A DNA stretch of 64,000 bases, from contig ONFO01000002.1 in the NCBI GenBank assembly GCA_900317155.1, positions 1 through 64,000 of the forward strand. Reading direction: 5' to 3'. The notes under the pieces were generated by a model, which was not told the DNA's origin, searched no databases, and saw only the letters and a program-made list of their open reading frames with translations. Source of the stretch: an uncultured Bacteroidales bacterium (GTDB lineage: Bacteria; Bacteroidota; Bacteroidia; Bacteroidales; F082). Positions 25,097 to 33,275 of this stretch are shown here, piece after piece (position 1 is the first letter of the stretch; the number at the start of each line of letters is the position of its first letter). The translations under genes were made by a program, and so were the position numbers.

Positions 25097-26248
25097 TCAC
25101 TTACGCCAGACCATCTTGTTCACAATCCCCGTATAGCTCTGGATGATCTTCACCACCTTGGTGCTTACGTTTTCATCCACGTAATCGGGTACGGGTATGC
25201 CATGGTCGCCATTCTGGTTCATCTCCACGGCGCAGTCAACGGCCTGAAGGAGGCTATTGGTATCGATACCTGCGATGAAGAAACAACCCTTGTCTAAGGC
25301 TTCGGGACGTTCGGTCGAAGTGCGGATGCACACCGCCGGGAAAGGATGTCCAACACTAGTGAAGAAACTACTCTCCTCTGGGAGGGTGCCACTGTCGCTC
25401 ACCACGGCAAAGGCATTCATCTGCAAACAGTTGTAGTCGTGGAAGCCCAGAGGTTCATGCTGAATCACACGACGGTCGAGCTGGAAGCCACTGGCCTCAA
25501 GACGCTTGCGGCTGCGGGGGTGACAGCTGTAGAGGATGGGCATGTCATACTTCTCGGCCATCTTGTTGATGGCGGTGAAGAGACTGATGAAGTTCTTCTC
25601 CGTGTCTATGTTCTCTTCTCTATGCGCTGAAAGCAGGATGTACTTGCCTTTCTGTAAGCCCAAACGTTGGTGGATGTCGCTGGCTTCAATCTCTTTCAGG
25701 TTGTTGTGCAGCACCTCGGCCATGGGGCTACCTGTGACGTAGGTGCGCTCCTTGGGCAGGCCACAGTCGGCGAGGTAGCGGCGAGCGTGCTCGCTGTAAG
25801 CCATATTCACGTCGGAGATAATGTCGACGATGCGGCGGTTGGTCTCCTCGGGCAGGCATTCGTCCTTGCAGCGGTTGCCGGCTTCCATGTGGAAGATGGG
25901 GATATGAAGGCGCTTGGCACCGATGACGCTGAGGCAGCTGTTCGTGTCGCCCAAGACAAGCACTGCGTCAGGCTTGATTTCCACCATGAGTTGGTAGCTC
26001 TTGGCGATGATATTGCCCATGGTTTCGCCCAGGTCGTTGCCGACGGCATCCATGTAGACCTCGGGGTCGGCGAGCTTCAGGTCTTTGAAGAAGACGCCGT
26101 TGAGGTTGTAGTCGTAGTTTTGGCCAGTATGGGCCAGGATGCAGTCAAAGTATTGACGGCATTTGTTGATGACGGCTGCAAGACGGATAATCTCCGGCCT
26201 TGTGCCTACGATAATCAACAGCTTTAGTTTTCCGTTATTCTTAAACAT
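25097..26248 (-). CDS. fnlC: UDP-N-acetylglucosamine 2-epimerase, FnlC/WbjD type
   Basis: The 383-residue enzyme has LLIIVGTRPEIIRLAAVINK, the MEAGNRCKDECLPEETNRR box and SDSGTLPEESSFF, typical of the non-hydrolysing 2-epimerase fold. Position and neighbours (FnlA, FnlB, WbuC) indicate the last step of UDP-L-FucNAc synthesis, 2-epimerisation of UDP-N-acetyl-L-pneumosamine-type intermediates. ATG 26248 is the preferred start; an in-frame ATG lies 24 bp upstream. A second, divergent 2-epimerase (wecB) is at 51.1 kb. A family C-like inverted repeat sits just after the stop (about 25022-25093). Confidence 0.9.
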   Translation of the reverse strand: MFKNNGKLKLLIIVGTRPEIIRLAAVINKCRQYFDCILAHTGQNYDYNLNGVFFKDLKLADPEVYMDAVGNDLGETMGNIIAKSYQLMVEIKPDAVLVLGDTNSCLSVIGAKRLHIPIFHMEAGNRCKDECLPEETNRRIVDIISDVNMAYSEHARRYLADCGLPKERTYVTGSPMAEVLHNNLKEIEASDIHQRLGLQKGKYILLSAHREENIDTEKNFISLFTAINKMAEKYDMPILYSCHPRSRKRLEASGFQLDRRVIQHEPLGFHDYNCLQMNAFAVVSDSGTLPEESSFFTSVGHPFPAVCIRTSTERPEALDKGCFFIAGIDTNSLLQAVDCAVEMNQNGDHGIPVPDYVDENVSTKVVKIIQSYTGIVNKMVWRK

Positions 26249-26267
26249 CTTATTATTCTTTTCTTTT

Positions 26268-26337
26268 AACAACGAAAGACCCGAAACTACCCGAAAAAGT
26301 ATGTCACTGTCTCTCGCTTTTTGTGATATACGTTGTT
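26268..26337. repeat. Operon-junction palindrome (family C) between fnlC and GxxExxY gene
   Basis: AACAACGAAAGACCCGAAAC at the left and a right arm ending CGTTGTT form an imperfect long inverted repeat whose outer 7 bp are perfect (AACAACG/CGTTGTT). It lies between adjacent genes of the fnl operon. Confidence 0.65.
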
Positions 26338-26358
26338 ATTATTTCACTTTATAATCTT

Positions 26359-26748
26359 TTATTCATAATCTTCAAATCTGACAATTCTCCTTGGTACAAC
26401 TTTTCTGGCATTGAAATTGACAAGTAATCCCAGTTGAAGTCCTGTGATATTTAAATAATTAAGAACTTGAGCCGTATGAAAGGGTATCAATTCTTCTACT
26501 GCTTTCAGTTCAACAATTATCTTATCATAGCAAACAAAATCTGCAATATACTTTTGATCTAAAACCTTTCCTTTATAAACTACTTCATACTCTTTCTCTC
26601 TTTCGAAAGGTATTCCCTGCAATAAAAATTCTTGTTCTAATGCTTCTTGATATACTTTTTCAAGCAAACCTGGGCCCAAATGCTTGTGGACCTCATAAAC
26701 TGCACCCACAATCTTATAGGACTCATTGGGATATAATACTTCACTCAT
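26359..26748 (-). CDS. GxxExxY family protein
   Basis: The 129-residue protein carries the family signature GPGLLEKVYQEAL and later ADFVCYDKIIVELKAVEEL. These small proteins, of PD-(D/E)XK-like appearance (D...ELK), are frequent within Bacteroidetes glycan loci and elsewhere, and have no firm function. It sits between fnlB and fnlC, flanked on both sides by palindromic repeats of the same family, so it looks like an insertion into the fnl operon. Confidence 0.85.
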   Translation of the reverse strand: MSEVLYPNESYKIVGAVYEVHKHLGPGLLEKVYQEALEQEFLLQGIPFEREKEYEVVYKGKVLDQKYIADFVCYDKIIVELKAVEELIPFHTAQVLNYLNITGLQLGLLVNFNARKVVPRRIVRFEDYE

Positions 26749-26784
26749 ATTTACTTGTTTGTTACATCAGAACTGTATATTTTT

Positions 26785-26848
26785 AACAACGAAATACTCG
26801 AAAGTGCACGAAAAGTTTTTTTCGGGGTAATTCGTGTTTTTCGATGTT
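26785..26848. repeat. Operon-junction palindrome (family C) between GxxExxY gene and fnlB
   Basis: AACAACGAAATACTCGAAAG pairs with the right arm TTCGGGGTAATTCGTGTTTT plus TCGATGTT. It lies 6 bp past the fnlB stop codon. Confidence 0.7.
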
Positions 26849-26854
26849 TATAAA

Positions 26855-28099
26855 CTATACCGGATCAAAGTATGTATCTGGTCTACCAGGGTCAAAGACC
26901 TCATTGCAGTACATCACCGTGACCAGGTTCTCCGTTTCTGAGAGGTTGATGATGTTGTGCGTATACCCGGGAAGCATGTGGATGCATTGGATATTGTCGC
27001 CTGTGACTTCAAACTCGATCACCTTGCCTTCAGGGTCGTTAAGGTTACGCTCCTGGATTAGGCCGTGACCAGAGACCACGATAAAGAACTCCCACTTGGT
27101 GTTGTGCCAGTGCTGTCCCTTGGTGATGCCAGGTTTGCTGATGTTGATGGAGACCTGACCACAGTTGAGGGTATGCACCAACTCGGTGAAAGAGCCACGG
27201 TCGTCCACATTCATCTTCAGTGGGAAAGCCACTTTCTCCTTAGGAAGGTAACTCAGATAGGTGCTGTAAAGCTTCTTGGCGAAACTGCCGTTGGGAATCT
27301 CTGGAATGGTCAGCGTCTTAGGCTGTTCTGCGAAACGATAGAGCAGGTCTACGATTTCGCCCAACTTCACGTGATGCGTGACGGGACAGTAGCAATATGG
27401 TCCTTTCTCCATCGGGAACACACCCAGACCATCGAAGTCGCAGCGGTGCTCCTTGCCTTGAAGGGCGGCTATCATCTCGTCCACCAAGTCGTCGATGTAG
27501 AGCAGCTCCAGCTCTACGCTCGGGTCGTTGACAGTGATAGGCAGGTCGTTGGCGATGTTATTGCAGAAAGTGGCCACGGCCGAGTTGTAGTTAGGCCTGC
27601 ACCACTTGCCAAACAGATTTGGGAACCTATAAATCAAAACCCTTGGATGCAAACTCTTTTCGTTTTTTTCGGGTTTTTCGATGTTCAAAAAACCCCGTTC
27701 GTAATTAAGGAATAATTCCTCACCCGCTTTTTTGCTACGGCCATATTCCGAATTGCCGAAGCGGCCCGTAAGCGAAGCTTGTTGGGATGAGCTAAGCATC
27801 ACGGGACAACGGTTGTTGTGTTTCTTCAAGGTGTCGAGCAGCGTGCTGGCAAAGCCGAAGTTGCCTTGCATGAACTCCTCTTGGTTCTGCGGGCGGTTGA
27901 CGCCGGCGAGGTTGAACACGAAGTCGCAGTCGGCGCACCATTTGTCCAACTCTTCTTCTGTGTTGCCCAGGTCGTACTCGAAGATTTCCTCAATCTTCAG
28001 CTCGGGGAATCTTCTGTCTTTTCCTTCTTGTATGTTCTTCAATGAGGCGCAGAGATTGCGACCAACGAAGCCTTTCGCTCCAGTAACTAAAATCTTCAT
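26855..28099 (-). CDS. fnlB: NAD-dependent epimerase/reductase with C-terminal cupin, FnlB/WbjC/CapF type
   Basis: The 414-residue bifunctional enzyme acts in UDP-L-FucNAc synthesis. It has an N-terminal SDR domain (VTGAKGFVGRNL; active-site context SEYGRSKKAGEEL) and a C-terminal cupin (GQHWHNTKWEFFIVVSGHG). Between EELFLNYERG and VLIYRFPNLFGKW (about residues 137-152) it has an extra segment FLNIEKPEKNEKSLHP. Homologues as I know them lack it. Its DNA matches half of the family C palindrome found between genes in this operon. The frame is kept, so the enzyme may still work. Confidence 0.9.
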   Translation of the reverse strand: MKILVTGAKGFVGRNLCASLKNIQEGKDRRFPELKIEEIFEYDLGNTEEELDKWCADCDFVFNLAGVNRPQNQEEFMQGNFGFASTLLDTLKKHNNRCPVMLSSSQQASLTGRFGNSEYGRSKKAGEELFLNYERGFLNIEKPEKNEKSLHPRVLIYRFPNLFGKWCRPNYNSAVATFCNNIANDLPITVNDPSVELELLYIDDLVDEMIAALQGKEHRCDFDGLGVFPMEKGPYCYCPVTHHVKLGEIVDLLYRFAEQPKTLTIPEIPNGSFAKKLYSTYLSYLPKEKVAFPLKMNVDDRGSFTELVHTLNCGQVSINISKPGITKGQHWHNTKWEFFIVVSGHGLIQERNLNDPEGKVIEFEVTGDNIQCIHMLPGYTHNIINLSETENLVTVMYCNEVFDPGRPDTYFDPV

Positions 28100-28119
28100 T
28101 AAGTTCCTTTCCTTTATTT

Positions 28120-28470
28120 AACAACGAAACACCCAAAATGTCCCGAAAGGGTATCGATTTTCGGGGTAATTCGCGTCTTTCGATGTTCTATTATAATATC
28201 ATTTTACGATGTTTGGGACCCATTCAAATCATTTTAAACAACGAAACACCCAAAATGTCCCGAAAGGGTATCGATTTTCGGGGTAATTCGCGTCTTTCGA
28301 TGTTCTAATATAATATCACTTTACGATGTTTGGGAACACCATTCAATTCATTTTAAACAACGAAACACCCAAAATGTCCCGAAAGGGTATCGATTTTCGG
28401 GGTAATTCGCGTCTTTCGATGTTCTATTATAATATCACTTTACGATGTTTGGAACACCATTCAATTCATT
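28120..28470. repeat. Three tandem copies of palindrome C plus the 3' end of fnlA
   Basis: Units of 117-119 bp start at 28120, 28237 and 28356. Each has the palindrome AACAACGAAACACCC...TCTTTCGATGTT, then a copy of the last codons of fnlA (plus strand TTTACGATGTTTGG and CCATTCAATTCATT). Only the third unit's tail is the true end of fnlA. The first two copies carry small changes, including an extra G that shifts the frame. Units are almost identical, so the duplication is recent. Confidence 0.9.
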
Positions 28471-29484
28471 CTGGATATACTCTAACGAAGCAATCTTAGC
28501 CTTGGTCTCTTCGAGATTGAGTCGATAGGTGTTATTACTGTTGAACTCGTCGATGGTGGCTCGCTTGACATCGCCTTCCTTGAAGAACTTGTCGTAGTTA
28601 AGATCGCGGTTATCGGCTGGCACGGCATAGAAATTGCCCATGTCGATGGTCTTTGCCGCTTCTTCCTTGGTGAGCAGCGTCTCATACATCTTTTCGCCGT
28701 GACGTATGCCAATGATTTTGATGTCTTCCTTTTTGCCACCAAACAACTCACAAACAGCCTCGGCTTGTGTCTGCATGGTGCAAGCAGGCGCTTTCTGTAC
28801 CATGATATCACCGTTCTTGCCATGCTCAAAAGCGAAAAGAACGAGATCTACCGCTTCTTCCAGCGACATGATGAAACGGGTCATGCTGGGTTCGGTAAGG
28901 GTGATGGGGTTGCCTTTGCGAATTTGGTCGATCCACAGCGGGATGACCGAGCCGCGGCTGCACATCACATTGCCGTAGCGGGTACAGCAAATCTTGGTGT
29001 TGCCCGAGAGGCGGCTCTTGGCCACGGCAATCTTTTCCTCGACGGCCTTGGTAATGCCCATCGCATTGATGGGATAAGCCGCCTTGTCGGTGGAGAGGCA
29101 GATGACGCACTTCACGCCAGCGGTGATGGCGGCATCGAGGACATTGTCCGTGCCGATGACGTTGGTCTTCACGGCCTCCATGGGGAAGAACTCGCACGAG
29201 GGCACTTGCTTCAATGCTGCGGCATGAAACACATAATCCACCCCCATCATGGCATACTTCAGTGTGCTCTTGTTGCGCACGTCGCCGATGTAGAATTTGA
29301 TTTTGTTGGCAACTTCAGGCATGCGAGCCTGGAAGTCGTGGCGCATGTCGTCTTGTTTCTTCTCGTCGCGGCTGAAGATGCGGATTTCGCCGATGTCAGT
29401 TCTGAGAAAGCGGTTCAGCACGGCGTTGCCGAAGCTGCCGGTGCCTCCTGTAATGAGGAGGGTTTTGTCTTTAAATACACTCAT
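28435..29484 (-). CDS. fnlA: UDP-GlcNAc 4,6-dehydratase/5-epimerase, FnlA/WbjB/CapE type
   Basis: The 349-residue extended SDR has LLITGGTGSFGNAVLNRFL (NAD-binding GxxGxxG) and the STDKAAYPINAMGITKAVEE stretch with an active-site Met-Gly-x-x-Lys pattern, as in inverting dehydratases (CapE, FlaA1, PseB). It starts the UDP-L-FucNAc pathway from UDP-GlcNAc. It is the first of the fnl genes in transcription order. Its last codons are duplicated downstream in the tandem array. Confidence 0.92.
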   Translation of the reverse strand: MSVFKDKTLLITGGTGSFGNAVLNRFLRTDIGEIRIFSRDEKKQDDMRHDFQARMPEVANKIKFYIGDVRNKSTLKYAMMGVDYVFHAAALKQVPSCEFFPMEAVKTNVIGTDNVLDAAITAGVKCVICLSTDKAAYPINAMGITKAVEEKIAVAKSRLSGNTKICCTRYGNVMCSRGSVIPLWIDQIRKGNPITLTEPSMTRFIMSLEEAVDLVLFAFEHGKNGDIMVQKAPACTMQTQAEAVCELFGGKKEDIKIIGIRHGEKMYETLLTKEEAAKTIDMGNFYAVPADNRDLNYDKFFKEGDVKRATIDEFNSNNTYRLNLEETKAKIASLEYIQNELNGVPNIVK

Positions 29485-29558
29485 GGTTTATGTTTGTTTA
29501 ATTACCTATATTTTAGAGTTTAGGGTTATTAAGGTTTAGTAGGCATGTCATCGCGGGC

Positions 29559-30542
29559 CTATCCAAGAATCCAATTCTTAAACTCGGCATAATTCATCAC
29601 GTTTTGGCTGTCGTGAAACGCACCTGAGGCGAGGAGCATCGTCTTGTCGGAAGTGACGAACCGAAAAGGCTGTTGGTTTACGGTATGGTCGTTCACATGG
29701 AACATTAGGGAGATGTCCCAAATGTAGTTCTTAAGCTTGTCGTCCGAAATCTGGTTGCCGCTTTGATGGATTCGTCTCACGACCTCTTTGACAAGCTTTA
29801 GAAAAGCCGGGTATCTTCTTATGATTTCTTTGTTGCTTTCATCCATAAAACGATGGAATTCCCGCATCTTTCTTTCCGCTTCTGGAGAGTAGGGTACAAA
29901 ATTTGGCAAGAACTGGTGATAGTCAGGTAGCTTACCTTCGTTCATCAAAAGATTATAGGTGGTCCTCGAAAAATAGGTTACAAGAACACTTTCGGCTTCC
30001 GGAGTTTGAAGCTCTTCTTCGAAAGTGAGATTGTTGTGTTGAGCCAAAATCACCATTGACTTGCAAACCTCCCTTATCTGTTCGACGAAACCATTTTCAA
30101 TGTCATCCACGTATGTTTTCACCGTGCCTCCGTCGATGGTGTGCAGGTCTGGAATGTCTTCGATACCTCCATGAGCTATCGTATTAGCGATACTCATCAG
30201 TTGCGAATACATAAGCTCGCGACTTTCTGAGCGCATGTGGTAGATTTCATGGGCAATTAAGAGCTCCGCTGGCGACATCATCTCATGAACCCCGTCTTTG
30301 CGCTGATGTTCCTGCACGAGCATCATGGCTTTGATGGCCTTGAATGAAACGGAGAAGTCCCTGTCGTCGGAATCGACCAGATGATACAACAACTCCTGTA
30401 TAACAACAGGCGAAACGTTTAGTTTTATCTCCGAATCCTCAAACAATCCCGCCATATCACGGGCATACTCCTCCAATTCTTCAAGCTGTACACCTGCCAC
30501 AAAATCACGAGCCGCATTGGTATCGAATATGATATTGGTCAT
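29559..30542 (-). CDS. Large PIN-like domain protein
   Basis: The 327-residue protein opens MTNIIFDTNAARDFVAG, with DTN as in PIN-type nucleases. It has a conserved-looking Glu in VVIQELLYHL and ends with FRFVTSDKTMLLASG, a TSD motif that could complete the acidic cluster. The middle is all-helical. It is much longer than VapC toxins and has no small partner gene, so it may be a stand-alone PIN-like effector of a predicted conflict or RNA-processing system. The function is unknown. A partial end of repeat family A (GGCATGTCATCGCGGG, about 29544) abuts its stop codon. Confidence 0.6.
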   Translation of the reverse strand: MTNIIFDTNAARDFVAGVQLEELEEYARDMAGLFEDSEIKLNVSPVVIQELLYHLVDSDDRDFSVSFKAIKAMMLVQEHQRKDGVHEMMSPAELLIAHEIYHMRSESRELMYSQLMSIANTIAHGGIEDIPDLHTIDGGTVKTYVDDIENGFVEQIREVCKSMVILAQHNNLTFEEELQTPEAESVLVTYFSRTTYNLLMNEGKLPDYHQFLPNFVPYSPEAERKMREFHRFMDESNKEIIRRYPAFLKLVKEVVRRIHQSGNQISDDKLKNYIWDISLMFHVNDHTVNQQPFRFVTSDKTMLLASGAFHDSQNVMNYAEFKNWILG

Positions 30543-30581
30543 GGTGTTGTATTTCGACTTGGATTAGGTAAGATTAACTTC

Positions 30582-30719
30582 TTAAATCACCTCCCCGGCA
30601 TACCCCATCTTCCTCCCTAGCACCGTGCAAAAGATCATTCGGATATCCTTGACTAAGGAATAATTCCGATTATAATAGCAGTTCAGCCTAACCTTGTCGG
30701 GATAGATCTCTTTTGTCAT
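30582..30719 (-). pseudogene. Orphan C-terminal piece of a sugar transferase
   Basis: The 45-codon frame reads IYPDKVRLNCYYNRNYSLVK...IFCTVLGRKMGYAGEVI, the end of WcaJ/PglC-type polyprenyl-phosphate sugar transferases. A second, diverged copy lies at 34105-34240. The two copies bracket a 3.4-kb block of accessory genes. Confidence 0.75.
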
Positions 30720-30736
30720 TATACCATGTACGACGA

Positions 30737-31357
30737 TTATTCGGGGTTCGAATAATTCTCATCTTTCAATCTTGGAAGAAAATAACCTTTAATGCAGTTA
30801 GGGTTACGCACACAGATTTGGATATGGTTTTTTTCTTTAATGCCTCCTCCGGGATATAAATCATCACCTTCAACAAAAACACCCCTAACCGAGTCGAAAG
30901 ATTTCACTTTTGCCATTTCATTGATGGCATGTTCGTACTCAATAACCGCACAATCAAGATGTCTCAGTAATAAATCTCCGTTTTTATCAATGCTTTTATT
31001 GATTGGCAAGTCTTTCCCCGCTTTTACAAGGGCATCCCTTAAAGCTTTGTATGATTGCTTAATTTCAGCCAAGCAACTCATATCTGTCAAGTCTAAGCAA
31101 TAGCCCAAATCAATCACAGCACCAACAACAAAAGGTTCTTTGATAGATGATGTTGCTCGCTTTGAAGCTTCTTGGGCAAATTGCAAAGCTCGCTGTTCAT
31201 TATTCTCCCAAAAATAAACCCCGTGTCCCAGCCAATCATAGCTATTAATGCTTGGCTTTAAACTACCTCCGTGCAAAATCATCTCTGCCACGGATTTATC
31301 ACACCCGTGAAAGCCTATGTATAAATTTGAACGCGAAGAGTATAAAGTCTGTTTCAC
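30737..31357 (-). CDS. Putative ADP-ribosyltransferase-fold toxin
   Basis: The 206-residue protein begins LYIGFHGCDKSVAEMILHGG and continues YDWLGHGVYFWENNEQRALQ, then RGVFVEGDDLYPGG. The ordered His, Tyr and late Glu resemble the H-Y-E pattern of ADP-ribosyltransferase folds, and the W-L-G-x-G-x-Y-F-W block defines a family I have seen only as uncharacterised. It is preceded by a 49-residue gene ending 2 bp before its ATG, an arrangement typical of antitoxin-toxin pairs. The enzymatic call is an inference from a few residues. Confidence 0.45.
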   Translation of the reverse strand: MKQTLYSSRSNLYIGFHGCDKSVAEMILHGGSLKPSINSYDWLGHGVYFWENNEQRALQFAQEASKRATSSIKEPFVVGAVIDLGYCLDLTDMSCLAEIKQSYKALRDALVKAGKDLPINKSIDKNGDLLLRHLDCAVIEYEHAINEMAKVKSFDSVRGVFVEGDDLYPGGGIKEKNHIQICVRNPNCIKGYFLPRLKDENYSNPE

Positions 31358-31359
31358 AA

Positions 31360-31509
31360 CTATGGCCTATACATAGGTGAAACATTGCCCTGCTTTGTAA
31401 TAATGCCAGCGCTTTTCAACATCCTTTGAGCGTCTTCACTGCTTGAAAGTGACTTTTTAATTACTTGTTGGCGCTTCTTTTCCCTATTTTTATCCATTAA
31501 TACCTGCAT
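31360..31509 (-). CDS. Small basic protein, possible antitoxin
   Basis: The ATG at 31509 follows a near-perfect Shine-Dalgarno (AGGAGGAATT), so I prefer it over the longer frame from 31548. The 49-residue product, MQVLMDKNREKKRQQVIKKS to NVSPMYRP, is Lys/Arg-rich and helical. Its stop lies 2 bp before the ART-like gene. The family is not recognised. Confidence 0.55.
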   Translation of the reverse strand: MQVLMDKNREKKRQQVIKKSLSSSEDAQRMLKSAGIITKQGNVSPMYRP

Positions 31510-31527
31510 AATTCCTCCTTTTGATTG

Positions 31528-31535
31528 CAAAAATA
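31528..31535 (-). promoter_or_regulatory. Possible promoter of the ART-like toxin pair
   Basis: The minus strand reads TATTTTTG, matching TAnnTTTG, 19 bp before the ATG at 31509. Confidence 0.45.
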
Positions 31536-31670
31536 CAATTATTCTCAATATTAGACACTATGTAATTGTATATTTTCTTTTAGAACAATTCCTTTTTGTA
31601 TTTCTATACCTTCTCCTCGTAGTATTTCTCCACAACAATGAAGCAAATAACATCTTATTAAACCTAAAAC

Positions 31671-32171
31671 CTAATCGAACCATAATATGCTCAATGTCTG
31701 TCCGTACTGTTTATGGTAAACGCAATGTTCATGAACCAAAACTCCATTCAAATTATCATAAGTTAAGAACCATTCCTTGGCATCCACCATCTCCGTATTT
31801 TCACATTCTACACCATTTTCAAAATAATCTCCTGGACAAGTCAAAAGAGAAATATTGTTTGAAAAATCAGTTTTTATCCTTTTATAGGGGAAGTCTTTCG
31901 AAAACAGATTATACTGAATTTTCTTATCTTTTACACATACTAAAGCTATAGGAAACGAACCAAATTCCATATAACGAGAAGCCGTGGCGGGCAAACTTGA
32001 TCCATACCGTTTACTTAGACTATCTATTTTCTCAAATGAAAACTCGCCTTTACATTCTGGAGCAAATAAGCTGCGAGGCATCAACAGGCATGATGCAAAA
32101 AAATCAGCTTCTTTTTCAACGGGATTGCGTTGGTCAAAACTATATTTAATGGGTGTTTGATCATCCATCAC
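31671..32171 (-). pseudogene. ImmA/IrrE-like metallopeptidase, 5'-truncated
   Basis: The frame contains DQRNPVEKEADFFASCLLMP, the second conserved block of ImmA/IrrE peptidases. The HEXXH zinc motif and the N-terminal HTH region that should precede it are missing. The frame begins about 12 codons before this block, at the same place where the divergent E1-like gene on the other strand also lacks its beginning. The remainder of the C-terminal domain is intact. It is probably non-functional. Confidence 0.65.
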
Positions 32172-33275
32172 ATCCCCTATCTCAACGCCTCACATGAAAT
32201 GAAAGACGGCATACTAATCATGCCGCTTTGCTCAACAGGCGACCGCACCATCCGACCAAGTGACCACACGGCTCACTGGGTAGGCGAGGAACCCTGTGAT
32301 GTAAACGGAAGACCCTTGCCCTCTTTAGTAAACCGAAACGGTCAACAGATAACCTGCAAGGGGATAAAGAGCAACTTCTTTTTTTCATGCCATGCCGAGA
32401 AGGAAGAGTTCCCACCCGCAGGAGACTACCCAGACTATTATGAGAAAGTGAAACACTATTTTGACCTCATTGCCGCACCCGCTCTCTGTTTGGAACCCGA
32501 GGCTTGGAAACTCATCAACAAACCTCTTGAAACAGAAGCTGACGAAAGTCCCTTGCGTTATATGGACACCAACGCCAGCCGTGCAAGAATCACCAGCTTG
32601 TACGATAAGTTCAAGGGATTGAAGATAGGCATCATCGGCCTTGGTGGAACGGGGTCGTACATTCTCGATCTGGTTGCCAAGCTTCCTGTAGCTGAAATAC
32701 ATCTATTCGATGCAGACGAAATCAACAACCACAACGCCTTTCGTGCGCCTGGTGCCATGAAAATGGCTGACTTGTCAAAAGCGCCAAAGAAAGTTGACTA
32801 TTACGCCTCATTGTATGACAAAATGCATAGGGATATCATTGCCCATGCAGTGATGGTGACTACGGCTAATTTTGCCGAACTTGACCAGCTTGATTATGTG
32901 TTTCTTTCACTCGACTCAGTGGCTGCGAAATGCCAGATAGCCGGTTATCTGATTGATAAAGGAATCCCGTTTATCGATTCAGGTATGGGTATCGGGCAGA
33001 ACCCAGATGGTAAACTATCAGGGATGATACATGTGGCCCTAGGAACTCCTGATTGTTACCAGCACCTCTCGGACGTGATGGGCAGCGCAGATGCAGAGAA
33101 TGACATGTATGCCTCCGACATTCAGATAGCAGAATTAAACTCATTGGCAGCCAACCTTTCAGTAATCAGGTGGAAAAAGATGCTTGGATTCTATGCCGAT
33201 ATTCGCCACGAGCCTTGTTCGTTCTACACTACCAACTGCAACGAAATTGATAACTATGAGAGTAAAGAAATATAA
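32130..33275 (+). CDS. ThiF/E1-like adenylyltransferase, probably 5'-truncated
   Basis: The N-terminal region (HHIPYLNASHEMKDGILIMP, DRTIRPSDHTAHWVGEEPCD, YPDYYEKVKHY) matches the uncharacterised domain (DUF6791-like) that precedes ThiF in bacterial ubiquitin-like systems. The ThiF domain follows: IGIIGLGGTGSYILDLVAKL binds ATP, then LFDADEINNHNAFRAPGA and FLSLDSVAAKCQ. Homologues begin about 40 residues earlier. Here the frame starts in the reverse of the ImmA/IrrE-like gene, with only a TTG start. The expected ubiquitin-like and E2 genes are absent upstream. DUF6527 follows with a 20-nt overlap. Confidence 0.75.
   Translation: MVKTIFNGCLIIHHIPYLNASHEMKDGILIMPLCSTGDRTIRPSDHTAHWVGEEPCDVNGRPLPSLVNRNGQQITCKGIKSNFFFSCHAEKEEFPPAGDYPDYYEKVKHYFDLIAAPALCLEPEAWKLINKPLETEADESPLRYMDTNASRARITSLYDKFKGLKIGIIGLGGTGSYILDLVAKLPVAEIHLFDADEINNHNAFRAPGAMKMADLSKAPKKVDYYASLYDKMHRDIIAHAVMVTTANFAELDQLDYVFLSLDSVAAKCQIAGYLIDKGIPFIDSGMGIGQNPDGKLSGMIHVALGTPDCYQHLSDVMGSADAENDMYASDIQIAELNSLAANLSVIRWKKMLGFYADIRHEPCSFYTTNCNEIDNYESKEI

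Noticed and set aside
28120-28470. CRISPR-like array (three near-identical units)
   Set aside because: The full 117-119-bp unit repeats with no variable spacers, and each unit copies the end of fnlA. It is a tandem duplication.
28699-29523. 274-residue plus-strand frame across fnlA
   Set aside because: It is a shadow of fnlA, which has a clear SDR signature on the other strand.
29544-29560. Another full copy of repeat family A at the end of the PIN-like gene
   Set aside because: Only the left end (GGCATGTCATCGCGGG) is recognisable. The rest of the element is absent, so it is mentioned only as a possible remnant.
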